Source: Trichococcus pasteurii
GTDB lineage: Bacteria > Bacillota > Bacilli > Lactobacillales > Aerococcaceae
Reading direction: 5' to 3'
Assembly: GCF_900112935.1 (NCBI RefSeq)
Contig: NZ_FONM01000008.1
Coordinates: forward strand, 62,001-126,000
DNA: 64,000 nt
Part shown: positions 29,502 through 38,385 of the stretch, piece after piece
How the letters are laid out: each line of letters starts with the position of its first letter
Numbering within the stretch: position 1 is the stretch's first letter
Program-made: the position numbers and the translations under genes
The notes under the pieces: model-generated
What the model was told of the DNA's origin: nothing
Database searches by the model: none
The model's input: the letters and a program-made list of their open reading frames with translations, nothing else

Positions 29502-30590
29502 ATGAAATTCAATTGGAAGAAAAGTTTTCTTACAGCAGCAACGTTAGTATCTGCAGTAGCACTAGGTGCCTGCGGGGATGGCGAAGCATCCACAGGGGAT
29601 GCCGGCTATGTCGGGATCGCGATGCCGACGAAGTCAGCCGAGAGATGGATTGCGGACGGCAACAACATGGTCACTGAGTTGGAAAAACTGGGCTATAAGA
29701 CTGACCTTCAATACGGCGAGGACAAAGTAGAAAACCAAGTGGCCCAAATCGAAAACATGATCACAAAAGGTGTGGACGTTTTGGTAATCGCTTCCATCGA
29801 CGGATCCGCCTTGACGGATGTACTTGGAAAAGCAGCGGACGAAGGTATCGAAGTCATCGCTTACGACCGCCTGTTGATGAATTCCGAACACGTGGACTAC
29901 TATGCAACTTTCGATAATTTCGGAGTGGGTGTGCTGCAGGCTTCCTACATTGAAGATGCATTGAACTTGAGTGAAGGCGAAGGCCCGTACAATATCGAAT
30001 TGTTCGGCGGCTCTCCTGATGACAACAACGCCTTGATCAATTACAACGGCGTCATGTCCGTCTTCCAACAATACGTCGACAGCGGCCAATTGGTAATCCC
30101 TTCCGAACAAACGAAATTCAACCAGATCGCAACCCTGCGTTGGGACGGATCGACTGCACAAGCGCGGATGGACAACTTGCTGAGCGCAAACTACACGGAT
30201 AAAACATTGGATGCTGTCTTGTCTCCTTACGATCCAATCAGCTTGGGGATCATTTCTTCCTTGAAAGGCGTAGGTTACGGTTCAGCAGAAAAACCATTAC
30301 CAGTCATCACTGGTCAAGATGCAACCCAGGCAGGCGTGAAATCGATCATTGCCGGCGAACAGACACAAACGATCTTCAAAGATACGCGCGTTTTGGCTCA
30401 AAACACAATCGAGATGATCGAAGCAATCTTCAACGAGGAAGAAGTGCCTGTAAACGATACAGAAACGTATGACAACGGCGTGAAGGTCGTACCGACTTAC
30501 TTGGCTAATCCGGTTTCAGTGGACAAAGAAAATTACCAGGCGGAACTGATCGATACAGACTACTATTCTGAAGAAGATTTAGGCTTATAA
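29502..30590 (+). CDS. chvE: Monosaccharide ABC transporter binding lipoprotein (ChvE/XylF-like)
   Basis: A 362-residue lipoprotein: signal peptide with lipobox LGAC near residue 28, then a type I binding fold ([50 protein letters not shown]). This is the ChvE/XylF group that binds xylose and other pentoses or hexoses. GGAGGAA lies before ATG 29502; the in-frame GTG at 29487 is on the ribosome site itself. First gene of a four-gene operon and divergent from the three-component sensor genes. Confidence 0.9.
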   Translation: MKFNWKKSFLTAATLVSAVALGACGDGEASTGDAGYVGIAMPTKSAERWIADGNNMVTELEKLGYKTDLQYGEDKVENQVAQIENMITKGVDVLVIASIDGSALTDVLGKAADEGIEVIAYDRLLMNSEHVDYYATFDNFGVGVLQASYIEDALNLSEGEGPYNIELFGGSPDDNNALINYNGVMSVFQQYVDSGQLVIPSEQTKFNQIATLRWDGSTAQARMDNLLSANYTDKTLDAVLSPYDPISLGIISSLKGVGYGSAEKPLPVITGQDATQAGVKSIIAGEQTQTIFKDTRVLAQNTIEMIEAIFNEEEVPVNDTETYDNGVKVVPTYLANPVSVDKENYQAELIDTDYYSEEDLGL

Positions 30591-30655
30591 AAATGTGAAT
30601 AACGGAGACTTCCTTTGTGACGCCAAGGAAGTCTCTTCCATAGAGGAGGGGTATC

Positions 30656-32188
30656 ATGGCGGATTATATATTGGAGATGCGGAATATCGTCAAAGAATTT
30701 TCTGGCATCCGGGCATTGAGTGATGTGAATCTGAAAATCGAACGCGGGGAAATTCATGCCCTATGCGGCGAAAATGGCGCGGGTAAATCCACGCTGATGA
30801 ACGTGTTGAGCGGATTGTATCCATACGGCAGCTATGAGGGGGACATCATCTATAACGGTGAGACATGCAAATTCAAGGATCTGAAGGACAGCGAAAACAA
30901 AGGGATCGTCATCATCCACCAGGAGTTGGCACTCAGCCCGTATCTGTCCGTAAGTGAAAATATTTTTCTTGGAAATGAACAGGCGAAGCGCGGCATCATC
31001 GATTGGGACCTGACGGAAAAGAAGACAACCAATTTATTGAAGACGGTCGGGTTGAAAGTGAACCCCAATACGCTCGTTTCCCAGATTGGGGTCGGGCAGC
31101 AGCAATTGGTCGAAATCGCGAAAGCTTTCTCGAAATCGGTACGCCTGTTGATTTTGGATGAACCGACAGCCGCACTGAATGAGGAAGAGAGTGCCAATTT
31201 ATTGGAGCTGATCAAGGAATTCAGAAGGCAAGGCATCACTTCCATCATCATTTCCCATAAGTTGAACGAGATCGTCAATGTGGCCGACCGCATCACCATC
31301 CTGCGCGACGGAAAAACGATTGAAACGTTGGAAAAAGAAGCCATCAACGAAGAACGCATCATCCGCGGCATGGTCGGAAGGGACTTGACGAACCGTTACC
31401 CTGAACGCCATCCGAACCTCGGCGACGTCTACTTTGAAGTGAAGGATTGGACGGTGCATCATCCGGTTGATGCGCACCGCATCATGAACGACAAGATCAA
31501 CTTCAATATCCGCAAAGGCGAAATCGTCGGGATTGCCGGATTGATGGGGGCAGGCCGGACCGAATTCGCGATGAGCGTCTTCGGACATTCCTACGGCAGC
31601 AACATCTCCGGCAAAGTATTTAAAGAAGGTCAGGAGATTTCGGTCAAGGATGTGCCTGTAGCCATCGAAAACGGGCTTGCTTATGTATCCGAGGACAGGA
31701 AAGCGCTGGGTTTGAACCTCTTGATGGATATCCGTGAGAATACGACAATCGCAAGCTTAGGGAAAATCAGCAAGCAGGGCGTCTTGGACAAAGAAAAAGA
31801 AGTCCAGATAGCCGAAGAATACCGCAAAAAAATGCGGACAAAGACGAACTCGATTTACCAAAAAGTCAGCAGTCTCAGCGGCGGGAACCAGCAAAAGGTA
31901 GTCCTTGCCAAATGGCTGATGACGGAACCTGATGTGCTGTTCCTGGATGAACCGACACGCGGAATCGACGTCGGCGCCAAATACGAAATCTACACGATCA
32001 TCGAGGAGATGGCGGCTGCAGGCAAATGTGTCTGCATCATCTCTTCCGAATTGCCTGAGATATTGGGGATGTGCGATCGCATTTACACAATGAATGACGG
32101 CAAATTCACAGGTGAGGTTTTACGCAAAGACGCGAACCAAGAATCGCTGATGAATCTAATGACTAGGGAAGAAGAGGGTGTGTTATAG
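30656..32188 (+). CDS. mmsA: Monosaccharide ABC transporter, double ATPase subunit
   Basis: A 510-residue protein with two ATPase domains. The first has Walker [10 protein letters not shown] (near 39) and Walker [13 protein letters not shown]; the second has the usual degenerate Walker A (GLMGAGRTE) but an intact signature LSGGNQQKV and Walker [13 protein letters not shown]. The [10 protein letters not shown] segment is typical of the MmsA/GguA/XylG group. GAGGAGG lies before ATG 30656. Powers uptake with the permease encoded directly after it. Confidence 0.93.
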   Translation: MADYILEMRNIVKEFSGIRALSDVNLKIERGEIHALCGENGAGKSTLMNVLSGLYPYGSYEGDIIYNGETCKFKDLKDSENKGIVIIHQELALSPYLSVSENIFLGNEQAKRGIIDWDLTEKKTTNLLKTVGLKVNPNTLVSQIGVGQQQLVEIAKAFSKSVRLLILDEPTAALNEEESANLLELIKEFRRQGITSIIISHKLNEIVNVADRITILRDGKTIETLEKEAINEERIIRGMVGRDLTNRYPERHPNLGDVYFEVKDWTVHHPVDAHRIMNDKINFNIRKGEIVGIAGLMGAGRTEFAMSVFGHSYGSNISGKVFKEGQEISVKDVPVAIENGLAYVSEDRKALGLNLLMDIRENTTIASLGKISKQGVLDKEKEVQIAEEYRKKMRTKTNSIYQKVSSLSGGNQQKVVLAKWLMTEPDVLFLDEPTRGIDVGAKYEIYTIIEEMAAAGKCVCIISSELPEILGMCDRIYTMNDGKFTGEVLRKDANQESLMNLMTREEEGVL

Positions 32189-33388
32189 ATGGAAACGACG
32201 AACGGCGTAAAAAAGGAAAAGCAAACACTGGATCTAAAAACAAAGGCGCTTGATATTTTCAGCAAATACAGTATGGTAATTATTCTGATTGGGTTATTGA
32301 TCGCATTTCAACTGATGACGGACGGCATCTTCTGGCGGCCGCTGAACATCACCAACATCGTGCTGCAGAACAGCCACATTCTGGTTCTGGCTGCTGGTAT
32401 GCTATTGGTGGTCCTGTTGGGCCATGTCGATCTTTCGGTCGGTTCGGTGATGGCTTTCGTGGGTGCCATCTCCGGTATTTTGATGGTGAACTGGAACGTC
32501 AGCCCTTGGTTAGCGGTGCCGATCTGCATCGCGATCGGAGCGATCATCGGCGCTTGGCAAGGTTACTGGGTAGCCTACTTCGGCATCCCGGCCTTCATCG
32601 TCACTTTGGCGGGGCTGTTGATGTTCCGCGGGCTGACACAGGTTGTGTTGGGCGGGCAATCGTTGGCGCCTTTCCCTGAAATATTCCAAAAAATCTCTAC
32701 AGGCTACCTGCCTGATTTGACTGACAGCAGTATCCATCTGCTGACGATGATCCTGGGAGTCCTCATCGCTGCGGCACTTGTTTTCGGACAATGGCGCACA
32801 CGCGAAAAACGCAAAAATAATCTTTTCGAAGTGGAATCAATGAATACGTTCATGGTGAAAGCAGTCATGACAGCAGTTGTAATGATCGGGGTTACTTATA
32901 TCTTCGCCTCTTACCAAGGTTATCCTGTCATTTTGGTAATCTTGGGAGTCATCGTAGCAGCCTATGCGTTCTTGACGAACAAAACCGTTGCGGGACGCCA
33001 AATCTATGCAACAGGCGGAAACCGTAAAGCGGCGGAATTGTCCGGTATCAAAACGAAAAAAATCACTTTCTGGGTATTCGTGAACATGGGTGCGATGGCT
33101 GCGTTGGCCGGCCTGATCTTGGCGGCGCGTCTGAATGCGGCCACACCGCAAGCGGGTACTTCCATGGAATTGGATGCGATGGCAGCCGTATACTTCGGCG
33201 GAGCCTCCACTTCAGGCGGGATCGGCACCATCGTGGGAACGATCGTCGGCGGTTTGGTTATGGGTGTCTTGAATAACGGGATGTCCATTCTCGGTGTCGG
33301 CGTCGACTGGCAGCAAGCAATCAAAGGTTTGATCCTCTTGTTGGCTGTCGTCCTGGATATCTACAACAAGAAAAAGAAAGCAGCGTAA
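32189..33388 (+). CDS. mmsB: Monosaccharide ABC transporter permease
   Basis: A 399-residue membrane protein with about ten hydrophobic segments and the family signatures GHVDLSVGSVMAF (near 75), YFGIPAFIVTLAGLLMFRGL (near 130) and AMAAVYFGGASTSGGIG (near 330). It is longer than RbsC-type permeases and of the size of XylH/GguB. It begins at the base after the ATPase stop, so translation is coupled. Confidence 0.93.
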   Translation: METTNGVKKEKQTLDLKTKALDIFSKYSMVIILIGLLIAFQLMTDGIFWRPLNITNIVLQNSHILVLAAGMLLVVLLGHVDLSVGSVMAFVGAISGILMVNWNVSPWLAVPICIAIGAIIGAWQGYWVAYFGIPAFIVTLAGLLMFRGLTQVVLGGQSLAPFPEIFQKISTGYLPDLTDSSIHLLTMILGVLIAAALVFGQWRTREKRKNNLFEVESMNTFMVKAVMTAVVMIGVTYIFASYQGYPVILVILGVIVAAYAFLTNKTVAGRQIYATGGNRKAAELSGIKTKKITFWVFVNMGAMAALAGLILAARLNAATPQAGTSMELDAMAAVYFGGASTSGGIGTIVGTIVGGLVMGVLNNGMSILGVGVDWQQAIKGLILLLAVVLDIYNKKKKAA

Positions 33389-33400
33389 GGGGTTGAGCAG

Positions 33401-33724
33401 ATGACCGAACAAAAGACAGCCTTATTGATTTGTACGGCAGGCATCACGACCGGCTTGCTGGTGAAGAATGTGCAGAACGCGGCGGATGAGAGGGGACTGG
33501 ACATCCATGTCTACTCCGCACCGGCGATCATCGCGGAGCAGGCGATCCAAAGCCAAGCGATCGATGCCCTGATGATCGGCCCGCAATCCAAATACGAAAT
33601 CGCGCGGTTGAAAGATTTCCTGACCTATAAGGCAGTGCCTTACAAGCTGATCTCGAAGGAAAATTATGAGATCCTGGACGGGGAAGCTGTGCTGGAGGAG
33701 ATCATCGCGTTGATCGGGGAATAA
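33401..33724 (+). CDS. Orphan PTS EIIB-like protein (lactose/cellobiose type)
   Basis: A 107-residue cytoplasmic protein of the EIIB lactose/cellobiose fold, with the phospho-accepting Cys at residue 11 (LLICTAGITTGLLV) in the position of CSAGMST in ordinary members. It is 12 bases after the ABC permease gene and ends the operon before a terminator. No EIIA or EIIC gene is near, so it cannot form a normal PTS permease by itself. It may carry a regulatory phosphate that links PTS state to the ABC transporter; this is inference. Confidence 0.8.
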   Translation: MTEQKTALLICTAGITTGLLVKNVQNAADERGLDIHVYSAPAIIAEQAIQSQAIDALMIGPQSKYEIARLKDFLTYKAVPYKLISKENYEILDGEAVLEEIIALIGE

Positions 33725-33740
33725 TCACAAATAAGTATGG

Positions 33741-33770
33741 GAGCCGTCTCAAGTTGAGGCGGCTCTTTTT
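33741..33770 (+). terminator. Terminator after the sugar transporter operon
   Basis: GAGCCGTCTCAA pairs with TTGAGGCGGCTC (one G-T), then TTTTT. Confidence 0.92.
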
Positions 33771-33826
33771 GCTGGGAACTTTTATAAGCCGGATAAAATA
33801 TTTGCGAACGGTTTTTCGGCTCTCAG

Positions 33827-33953
33827 CTCCGGTGAACGGAGGCTTCGCCGGAGTTCGGCTTGCATTTTTTGTTGTTCTCCGGTGAGGATGCCTTCGCCGG
33901 AGAAGGTTCCGATAGTTACCGATGTCCTCCGGCGAGCGGGCGCCTCACCGGAG
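33827..33953. repeat. Array C: three palindromes at a 50-bp period
   Basis: Units start at 33827, 33877 and 33927, exactly 50 bases apart. Arms are CTCCGGTGA or CTCCGGCGA against TCGCCGGAG or TCACCGGAG (unit 3 swaps the C/T, keeping the pairing), loops 8-9 bases. The same arm sequence is seen in array D. No gene is seen between 33771 and 34091. Confidence 0.85.
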
Positions 33954-34021
33954 CTGTGATCAGAATCCGAATTGTCCTTCGATAGTGAGCGCGTCTGAGC
34001 ATATTTTGCTGATAGTTCCTT

Positions 34022-34053
34022 CTTGACTTAAACTAACATCAAGGGTTTATGAT
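34022..34053 (+). promoter_or_regulatory. MerR-type promoter before the RibD-like gene
   Basis: TTGACT (34023-34028) and TATGAT (34048-34053) are 19 bases apart, with a partial palindrome CTTAAA/ATCAAG (34027-34043) in the spacer. The layout equals that of the promoter at 41992 and is typical of promoters untwisted by MerR-family activators. Confidence 0.6.
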
Positions 34054-34091
34054 GGAATCAGAAATTAAGATTCGGAACGGAGGAAAAAGAA

Positions 34092-34814
34092 ATGAACAGA
34101 CCTTACAGAACGATTTGCCATATGGCGATGTCGATAGACGGGCGTGCGGCGGGGCACTATTTAAGTGCAGCCGAATTCGGGCCGTACGGGAAAGCCTATG
34201 AGGAGACGCTACAAGCTTACGGTTCGGACAATTGGATCTGCGGGCGGATCACGTTCGAGCAGCACATCACGTTCGGCAACAAAGTGGATCTGTCCGATTA
34301 CTCGGATGAAGCAATCCCAAGGGAAGATTACATTAACCCGGCTGCATTCAGCTCTTACGCAATCGCGGTCGATCCGGAAGGGAAACTGGGCTGGCAAACG
34401 AATGTGATCGGCGACGAGTATCCGGAACGAAGAGGCGATCACATCGTCACGATTTTGAGCGAGGCGGTCTCTGATCGGTATCTGGCCCATCTCAGGAAAG
34501 TGGGCGTTTCCTACATCTTTGCGGGGAAGAGCAAACCTTTGTCGATGACGGTTGCCTTGGATAAGCTTCACAAATATTTTGGCATCGAAACTTTCATGCT
34601 GGTCGGCGGCGGGTTTGTGAATGGATCGTTCGCAAGCGAAGGTTTGATCGATGAAATCAGCCTGATTATCGCACCGCTCGTCGAAGGCGTATCCGATTCC
34701 GTTTCGCTGTTCGAGTTCGGGAGCAGTTCCGATCAGCGTATCCGGAAGTTCAGACTGGATAAATTCGAGCGGATCGGTCCGGATGGCATCCGGCTGAATT
34801 ATCTTTCGGAGTGA
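34092..34814 (+). CDS. RibD C-terminal-domain / dihydrofolate-reductase-like protein
   Basis: A 240-residue protein of the RibD C-terminal fold, an NADPH-dependent reductase fold found in riboflavin synthesis and in many stand-alone reductases of unknown substrate. Typical are the start YRTICHMAMSIDGRAAG, the LVGGGFVNGSFASEGLIDEISLII block (near 175) and PLVEGV. GGAGG lies 9 bases before the ATG. It has no riboflavin genes beside it and appears to be a single-gene unit with a MerR-type promoter. A role in stress reduction is possible but not shown. Confidence 0.85.
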   Translation: MNRPYRTICHMAMSIDGRAAGHYLSAAEFGPYGKAYEETLQAYGSDNWICGRITFEQHITFGNKVDLSDYSDEAIPREDYINPAAFSSYAIAVDPEGKLGWQTNVIGDEYPERRGDHIVTILSEAVSDRYLAHLRKVGVSYIFAGKSKPLSMTVALDKLHKYFGIETFMLVGGGFVNGSFASEGLIDEISLIIAPLVEGVSDSVSLFEFGSSSDQRIRKFRLDKFERIGPDGIRLNYLSE

Positions 34815-34834
34815 AACGAGGGTCATGCAGAACG

Positions 34835-34886
34835 AAAGAACCACCGGATCCAAGGCGTTTTCCCCTCGAATCCGGTGGTTCTTTAT
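34835..34886. terminator. Bidirectional terminator between the RibD-like and VOC genes
   Basis: Perfect 15-base arms AAAGAACCACCGGAT / ATCCGGTGGTTCTTT. Confidence 0.93.
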
Positions 34887-34918
34887 GTTGATGGCGTGAT
34901 TTAGAGCGCTTGGTCCGC

Positions 34919-35287
34919 TTATTCAGCCGCCTCCCGGACGGCGTAGTAGTTGCCGTCCCGGTCGGGGAAGTTGAAGGTCCTGGTGCCGCCCATTTCGATT
35001 ATTTCGCCGACCGTCTCATTGTTTTCCTTGAAGCGCGCGTACAGCCCATCGAAATCAGAGATGTCGAACAATAAGGAAGGCTTGTTGGAGGCCACTTCTG
35101 GTGAATTCTTTCTGATGAAATCGATATTGAAAAGCTGCAGATTGCACATCGGATTCACCGCCAGCACAATGCTGATGGAATCCCCAAAGTCATAGCGGCC
35201 GACTTCTTTGAACTCAAGATAGTGTTTCCAAAAATCGGCATTCGCTTCCACGTCCGCTACATAAAGCATGATATTCGCTGTGGTCAT
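34919..35287 (-). CDS. VOC-fold (glyoxalase/bleomycin-resistance-like) protein
   Basis: A 122-residue single-domain VOC protein with the usual start (MLYVADVEANADFWKHYLEFKE) and end (TFNFPDRDGNYYAV). GGAGG precedes the ATG. Members are lyases, dioxygenases or binding proteins; the glyoxalase I metal residues cannot be placed with certainty, so the substrate is unknown. Single gene. Confidence 0.85.
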   Translation of the reverse strand: MTTANIMLYVADVEANADFWKHYLEFKEVGRYDFGDSISIVLAVNPMCNLQLFNIDFIRKNSPEVASNKPSLLFDISDFDGLYARFKENNETVGEIIEMGGTRTFNFPDRDGNYYAVREAAE

Positions 35288-35466
35288 TTCATTTCCTCCG
35301 TTTCTGTTCGGTCATAAGCTCATTATACGCCGGGAATTATTCGGAGGCCAACGAGAGGGCTTTCGCGGCAGGTGTTTTTGGATGAAAGGCTTTGGATTCG
35401 TATTTCCCGCTTTGAATTGTTAGAATAGAGGTATAAAGGGAGCAACTAGAGAGAGGGCGAAAGCGA

Positions 35467-36153
35467 TTGAACAGCAATAATGAGGCATTCCTGGATTATT
35501 TCAATGATATCGAAAGTTTCTTCAACAAGGAATACAAGCCCGACCGCGGGAAATCCTACTACAACTTTTATGAGTTGGTGGAGAACGCCTCGCGGTATGA
35601 CAGCTATGTGAAAAGGAAACGGGATGACTTCCAGATATTGGGGGATCTGCGCAATTTCCTGAGCCACGGGAACCAGAGCGATCTGGTGCTCGTCAACGAG
35701 GCATCCCTGAATCTGATAAAAGCGATCCACGAACAACTGTTGAAACCGAAGACCACTTTCGACATCAAGTCGGATGATGTGAAATTCTTCAAGGAAACAA
35801 CCCCGCTTTCCGCAGTCCTTGAAACAATCCGGAATACCGATCTGACCCAATTTCCGATCAAGGACGGAAACGGCAAAGTGATTGGGTTGTTGACGGAGAA
35901 CGGCATCACCCACTGGCTGTCCCAACATGCGCATGAGGCAAGCATTTCCATCGGCGGAACGCTTGCGCGCGATATCCTTCTGTTGGACGAGAACAAAAAT
36001 AATTTTGCCTTCATCAAGAAGGATGCGACCATCTATGAAGCCGAAGCACAGTTTGATAACCAAAAGATCGATGCGCTGTTGGTGACGGACAGCGGCAAAA
36101 ATACAGAAAATCTGCTCGGCATCATCACGCGATTCGACTTGGTGGAAGTGTAA
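35467..36153 (+). CDS. HEPN-like N-terminal domain fused to a CBS pair
   Basis: A 228-residue cytoplasmic protein. The C-terminal part (about 95-228) is a CBS domain pair (LTQFPIKDGNGKVIGLLTENG and IDALLVTDSGKNTENLLGIIT), which normally binds adenosine nucleotides. The N-terminal part (1-90) is helical and carries RNFLSH at residues 62-67, an RNxxxH motif such as forms the active site of HEPN ribonucleases. The start is TTG 35467, preceded by GAGAGGG. If the HEPN call holds, this is a nucleotide-gated RNase or a relative that has only kept the fold. It stands alone with its own terminator. CBS is certain, HEPN is inference. Confidence 0.8.
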   Translation: MNSNNEAFLDYFNDIESFFNKEYKPDRGKSYYNFYELVENASRYDSYVKRKRDDFQILGDLRNFLSHGNQSDLVLVNEASLNLIKAIHEQLLKPKTTFDIKSDDVKFFKETTPLSAVLETIRNTDLTQFPIKDGNGKVIGLLTENGITHWLSQHAHEASISIGGTLARDILLLDENKNNFAFIKKDATIYEAEAQFDNQKIDALLVTDSGKNTENLLGIITRFDLVEV

Positions 36154-36169
36154 CGACAGACTAATGATA

Positions 36170-36212
36170 AAGACAGGCTGCCCCATTTTTATGGGACAGC
36201 CTGTCTTTTTTT
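36170..36212 (+). terminator. Terminator after the CBS gene
   Basis: AAGACAGGCTG(C)CCCAT pairs with ATGGG(A)CAGCCTGTCTT, then T run. Confidence 0.93.
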
Positions 36213-36239
36213 GAGCAGTGCGCCGAAATGCGCGCGCAG

Positions 36240-36368
36240 CTCCTGTGAGTGACGCCTTCGCCGGAGGACAATGGTATTAATCGCCCTCACCTCCGATTGA
36301 AGCGGGCTCGTCGGAGAACGCAACTCGGAATGATAGCCGTCCTCCGTCGAAGACTGCACTCGCCGGAG
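36240..36368. repeat. Array D: three palindromes at a 51-bp period
   Basis: Units start at 36240, 36291 and 36342. Arms are variants of CTCCGGCGA and TCGCCGGAG (units 1 and 3 with one internal mismatch, unit 2 with CTCCGA/TCGGAG), loops 8-9 bases. Same arm family as array C 2.4 kb away. Between convergent genes. Confidence 0.75.
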
Positions 36369-36380
36369 GAGGAAGACGAT

Positions 36381-36408
36381 AAAGGGCCGCCTCGAGAGGC
36401 GGCCTTTG
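36381..36408 (-). terminator. Probable terminator of the SulP gene
   Basis: On the minus strand AAAGGCCGCCTC pairs with GAGGCGGCCCTTT (one bulged base), followed by TTTAT; the T tract is short. Confidence 0.6.
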
Positions 36409-36415
36409 GGCATTC

Positions 36416-37855
36416 TTATTTTTCAGTGTGGATGGAGATCCGTTTGAAGAGGGCCGAACTTTGTGGGTTCGCGCCGGTGAAGGTCGTCTTCACGCCGCGC
36501 TTTTTGTTGCGGGTGATGAGCTTGTCGATTGCTTCGACAGCGGTTGAATCCCAAAGCGTCATGGCGCTGATGTCGATGACGACTTCCTCTTCGTGTTCGA
36601 TCTCTTCGGCGAAGAATTCCAGGAATTTTTCTGCTGAAGCGAAGTAAAGGTGACCGTTCACTTTGTAGTGGTGGTCATCATCGGTTGTTCCGGCTTCAAC
36701 TTGGAGATGGGCCATCTTGAAAGTGGTGAAGACGGCGCTGACCAAAGTGCCGGCTACGACACCGTAAGCCAAGTTGTGGGTTCCGACAACGATGGCGACG
36801 GTAAGGAGCATGGCGAAGCTTTCGTTTTTGGGATTGGTGCGCAGACGCTTGATCGAATCCCAATTGATCGTTTCAAAGGAAACCACGACCATCACAGCCG
36901 CCAGCGCGATGATAGGGATCTGGACGACGGCGCCGTTCAAAAGAACAACCGACAACAGCATCAAGGAACCGGACAAGAAAGTCGCCAATCGGCCGATGCC
37001 GCCGTAATTCAGGTTGATGATCGTCTGGCCGATCATGCCGCAACCAGCGATGCCTCCGAAGAAACCGGAAAGGATATTGCCCAGACCCTGACTCAAGGTT
37101 TCCTGATTTTTGTCGCTTTTGTCTTCTGTGATATCGTCGACAAGTTGAGCAGTCAGCAATGATTCAACCAGACCAACGATGGCAACGGAAAGCGCGGTAG
37201 GGAAAATGATCCGCAGCGTTTCCAGCGTCAGCGGAACAGCCGGGATGCCGAAGCGCGGCAAAGCGGTGGAGATCGATCCCATATCGCCCAATGTTTTCAC
37301 ATCCAGACCAAAGCCGAGCACGATCGCCGTGATGACGAGGATCGCAACGATGGGTGCAGGGATTTTCTTCGTGACTTTCGGGAACAGGAAAATGATCGCA
37401 ATGCCCAAAAGCCCCAGGATCGGCAGAACCAGGCCACCATTGAAATGGTCAAGCTGCGAAGTGAACATCATGAGTCCCAAACCATTGACGAATCCTGTCA
37501 TGACGGGCTTCGGGATGTAGCGCATCAAGGAACCGACTTTGAAGATTCCCAGGATGACCTGCAATACCCCCGCAAATATCGTTGTGGCGAATAGATATTG
37601 TACGCCATGTTCGGCGACCAGATGGGCCAAAACCAATGCTACGGAACCTGCCGCCGCTGAAATCATGCCCTTGCTGGAGCCGAAAAAGGCAGCCGTTGCA
37701 GTGATGAAGAAAGTGGCGTAAACGCCGACGATCGGTGCCACTCCTGCGGCAATCATGAATCCGATGACTTCCGGGAAAAGGGCCAGACACACGACGATGC
37801 CTGCCAGAATGTCCCCCCTGATATTGCCGAACCATTCGTTTTTGTATTGTTGCAT
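36416..37855 (-). CDS. SulP-family anion transporter with STAS domain
   Basis: A 479-residue membrane protein: Sulfate_transp domain with about 11-12 helices (about 10-370; GDILAGIVVCLALFPEVIGF at the start) and a C-terminal STAS domain (about 385-470, with VVIDISAMTLWDSTAVEAIDKL). Members carry sulfate, bicarbonate or other anions. AAGGAGG lies before ATG 37855. No sulfur or carbonic anhydrase gene adjoins it, so the anion is open. Confidence 0.9.
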   Translation of the reverse strand: MQQYKNEWFGNIRGDILAGIVVCLALFPEVIGFMIAAGVAPIVGVYATFFITATAAFFGSSKGMISAAAGSVALVLAHLVAEHGVQYLFATTIFAGVLQVILGIFKVGSLMRYIPKPVMTGFVNGLGLMMFTSQLDHFNGGLVLPILGLLGIAIIFLFPKVTKKIPAPIVAILVITAIVLGFGLDVKTLGDMGSISTALPRFGIPAVPLTLETLRIIFPTALSVAIVGLVESLLTAQLVDDITEDKSDKNQETLSQGLGNILSGFFGGIAGCGMIGQTIINLNYGGIGRLATFLSGSLMLLSVVLLNGAVVQIPIIALAAVMVVVSFETINWDSIKRLRTNPKNESFAMLLTVAIVVGTHNLAYGVVAGTLVSAVFTTFKMAHLQVEAGTTDDDHHYKVNGHLYFASAEKFLEFFAEEIEHEEEVVIDISAMTLWDSTAVEAIDKLITRNKKRGVKTTFTGANPQSSALFKRISIHTEK

Positions 37856-37979
37856 AGATATCCTCCTTCTTGAAAAATAGTGATTAATTGAATTTCAAAA
37901 TTATTTAACTTGTTTATAACAATACATATTAACACATAACTGAATCATAGACTCTAAAAATTTAGCCATAAGTGCACAA

Positions 37980-37998
37980 TTTGAACAGTAAGTTCAAA
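37980..37998. promoter_or_regulatory. Inverted repeat between the SulP and XRE genes
   Basis: Perfect TTTGAAC-AGTAA-GTTCAAA, 88 bases before the XRE start. Candidate operator for that regulator. Confidence 0.45.
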
Positions 37999-38085
37999 AA
38001 GGATGAAAAATCTTATGTTTTGAGCGAGGGTGTGTTAGTATGTAAAAAAGCAAAGTTGAATCCAGGAACAAAGGAGCGGATCAGG

Positions 38086-38379
38086 ATGGAAGTAGGCAGT
38101 CGCATTCAGGAATTGCGCAAACTGAACAAAATAACGGCGAAAGAATTGGCTGAGCAGATTGACGTCTCGCCTTCCTTCATTTCGGCAATTGAACACAATT
38201 CGACTAAGTTGTCCCTGAAGACGCTCAACCATATCTGCGAGGTGCTTGGGGTTACCTTGGCGGAATTCTTCAATTCAGAAATGAGCCCTGTGGAAAAGAA
38301 ACTTACCGCTCAAATCAAAAAAATGCCGGAAGAGAAAAAGTACGAATTATTGGCCTTCCTGACAGGCCTGATTTCATAG
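38086..38379 (+). CDS. Small XRE-family regulator
   Basis: A 97-residue protein with a Cro/CI helix-turn-helix (residues 5-60, LRKLNKITAKELAEQIDVSPSFISAIE) and a short helical tail (65-97) that may dimerise. ATG 38086 has AAGGAG nine bases upstream; the frame is open to 37972 but without a ribosome site. Divergent from the SulP gene, which may be a target. Size is like SinR-type regulators; no phage genes are near. Confidence 0.87.
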   Translation: MEVGSRIQELRKLNKITAKELAEQIDVSPSFISAIEHNSTKLSLKTLNHICEVLGVTLAEFFNSEMSPVEKKLTAQIKKMPEEKKYELLAFLTGLIS

Positions 38380-38385
38380 CGACAT

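Noticed and set aside
37972-38085. N-terminal extension of the XRE protein
   Set aside because: No ribosome site; the helix-turn-helix starts normally after 38086.
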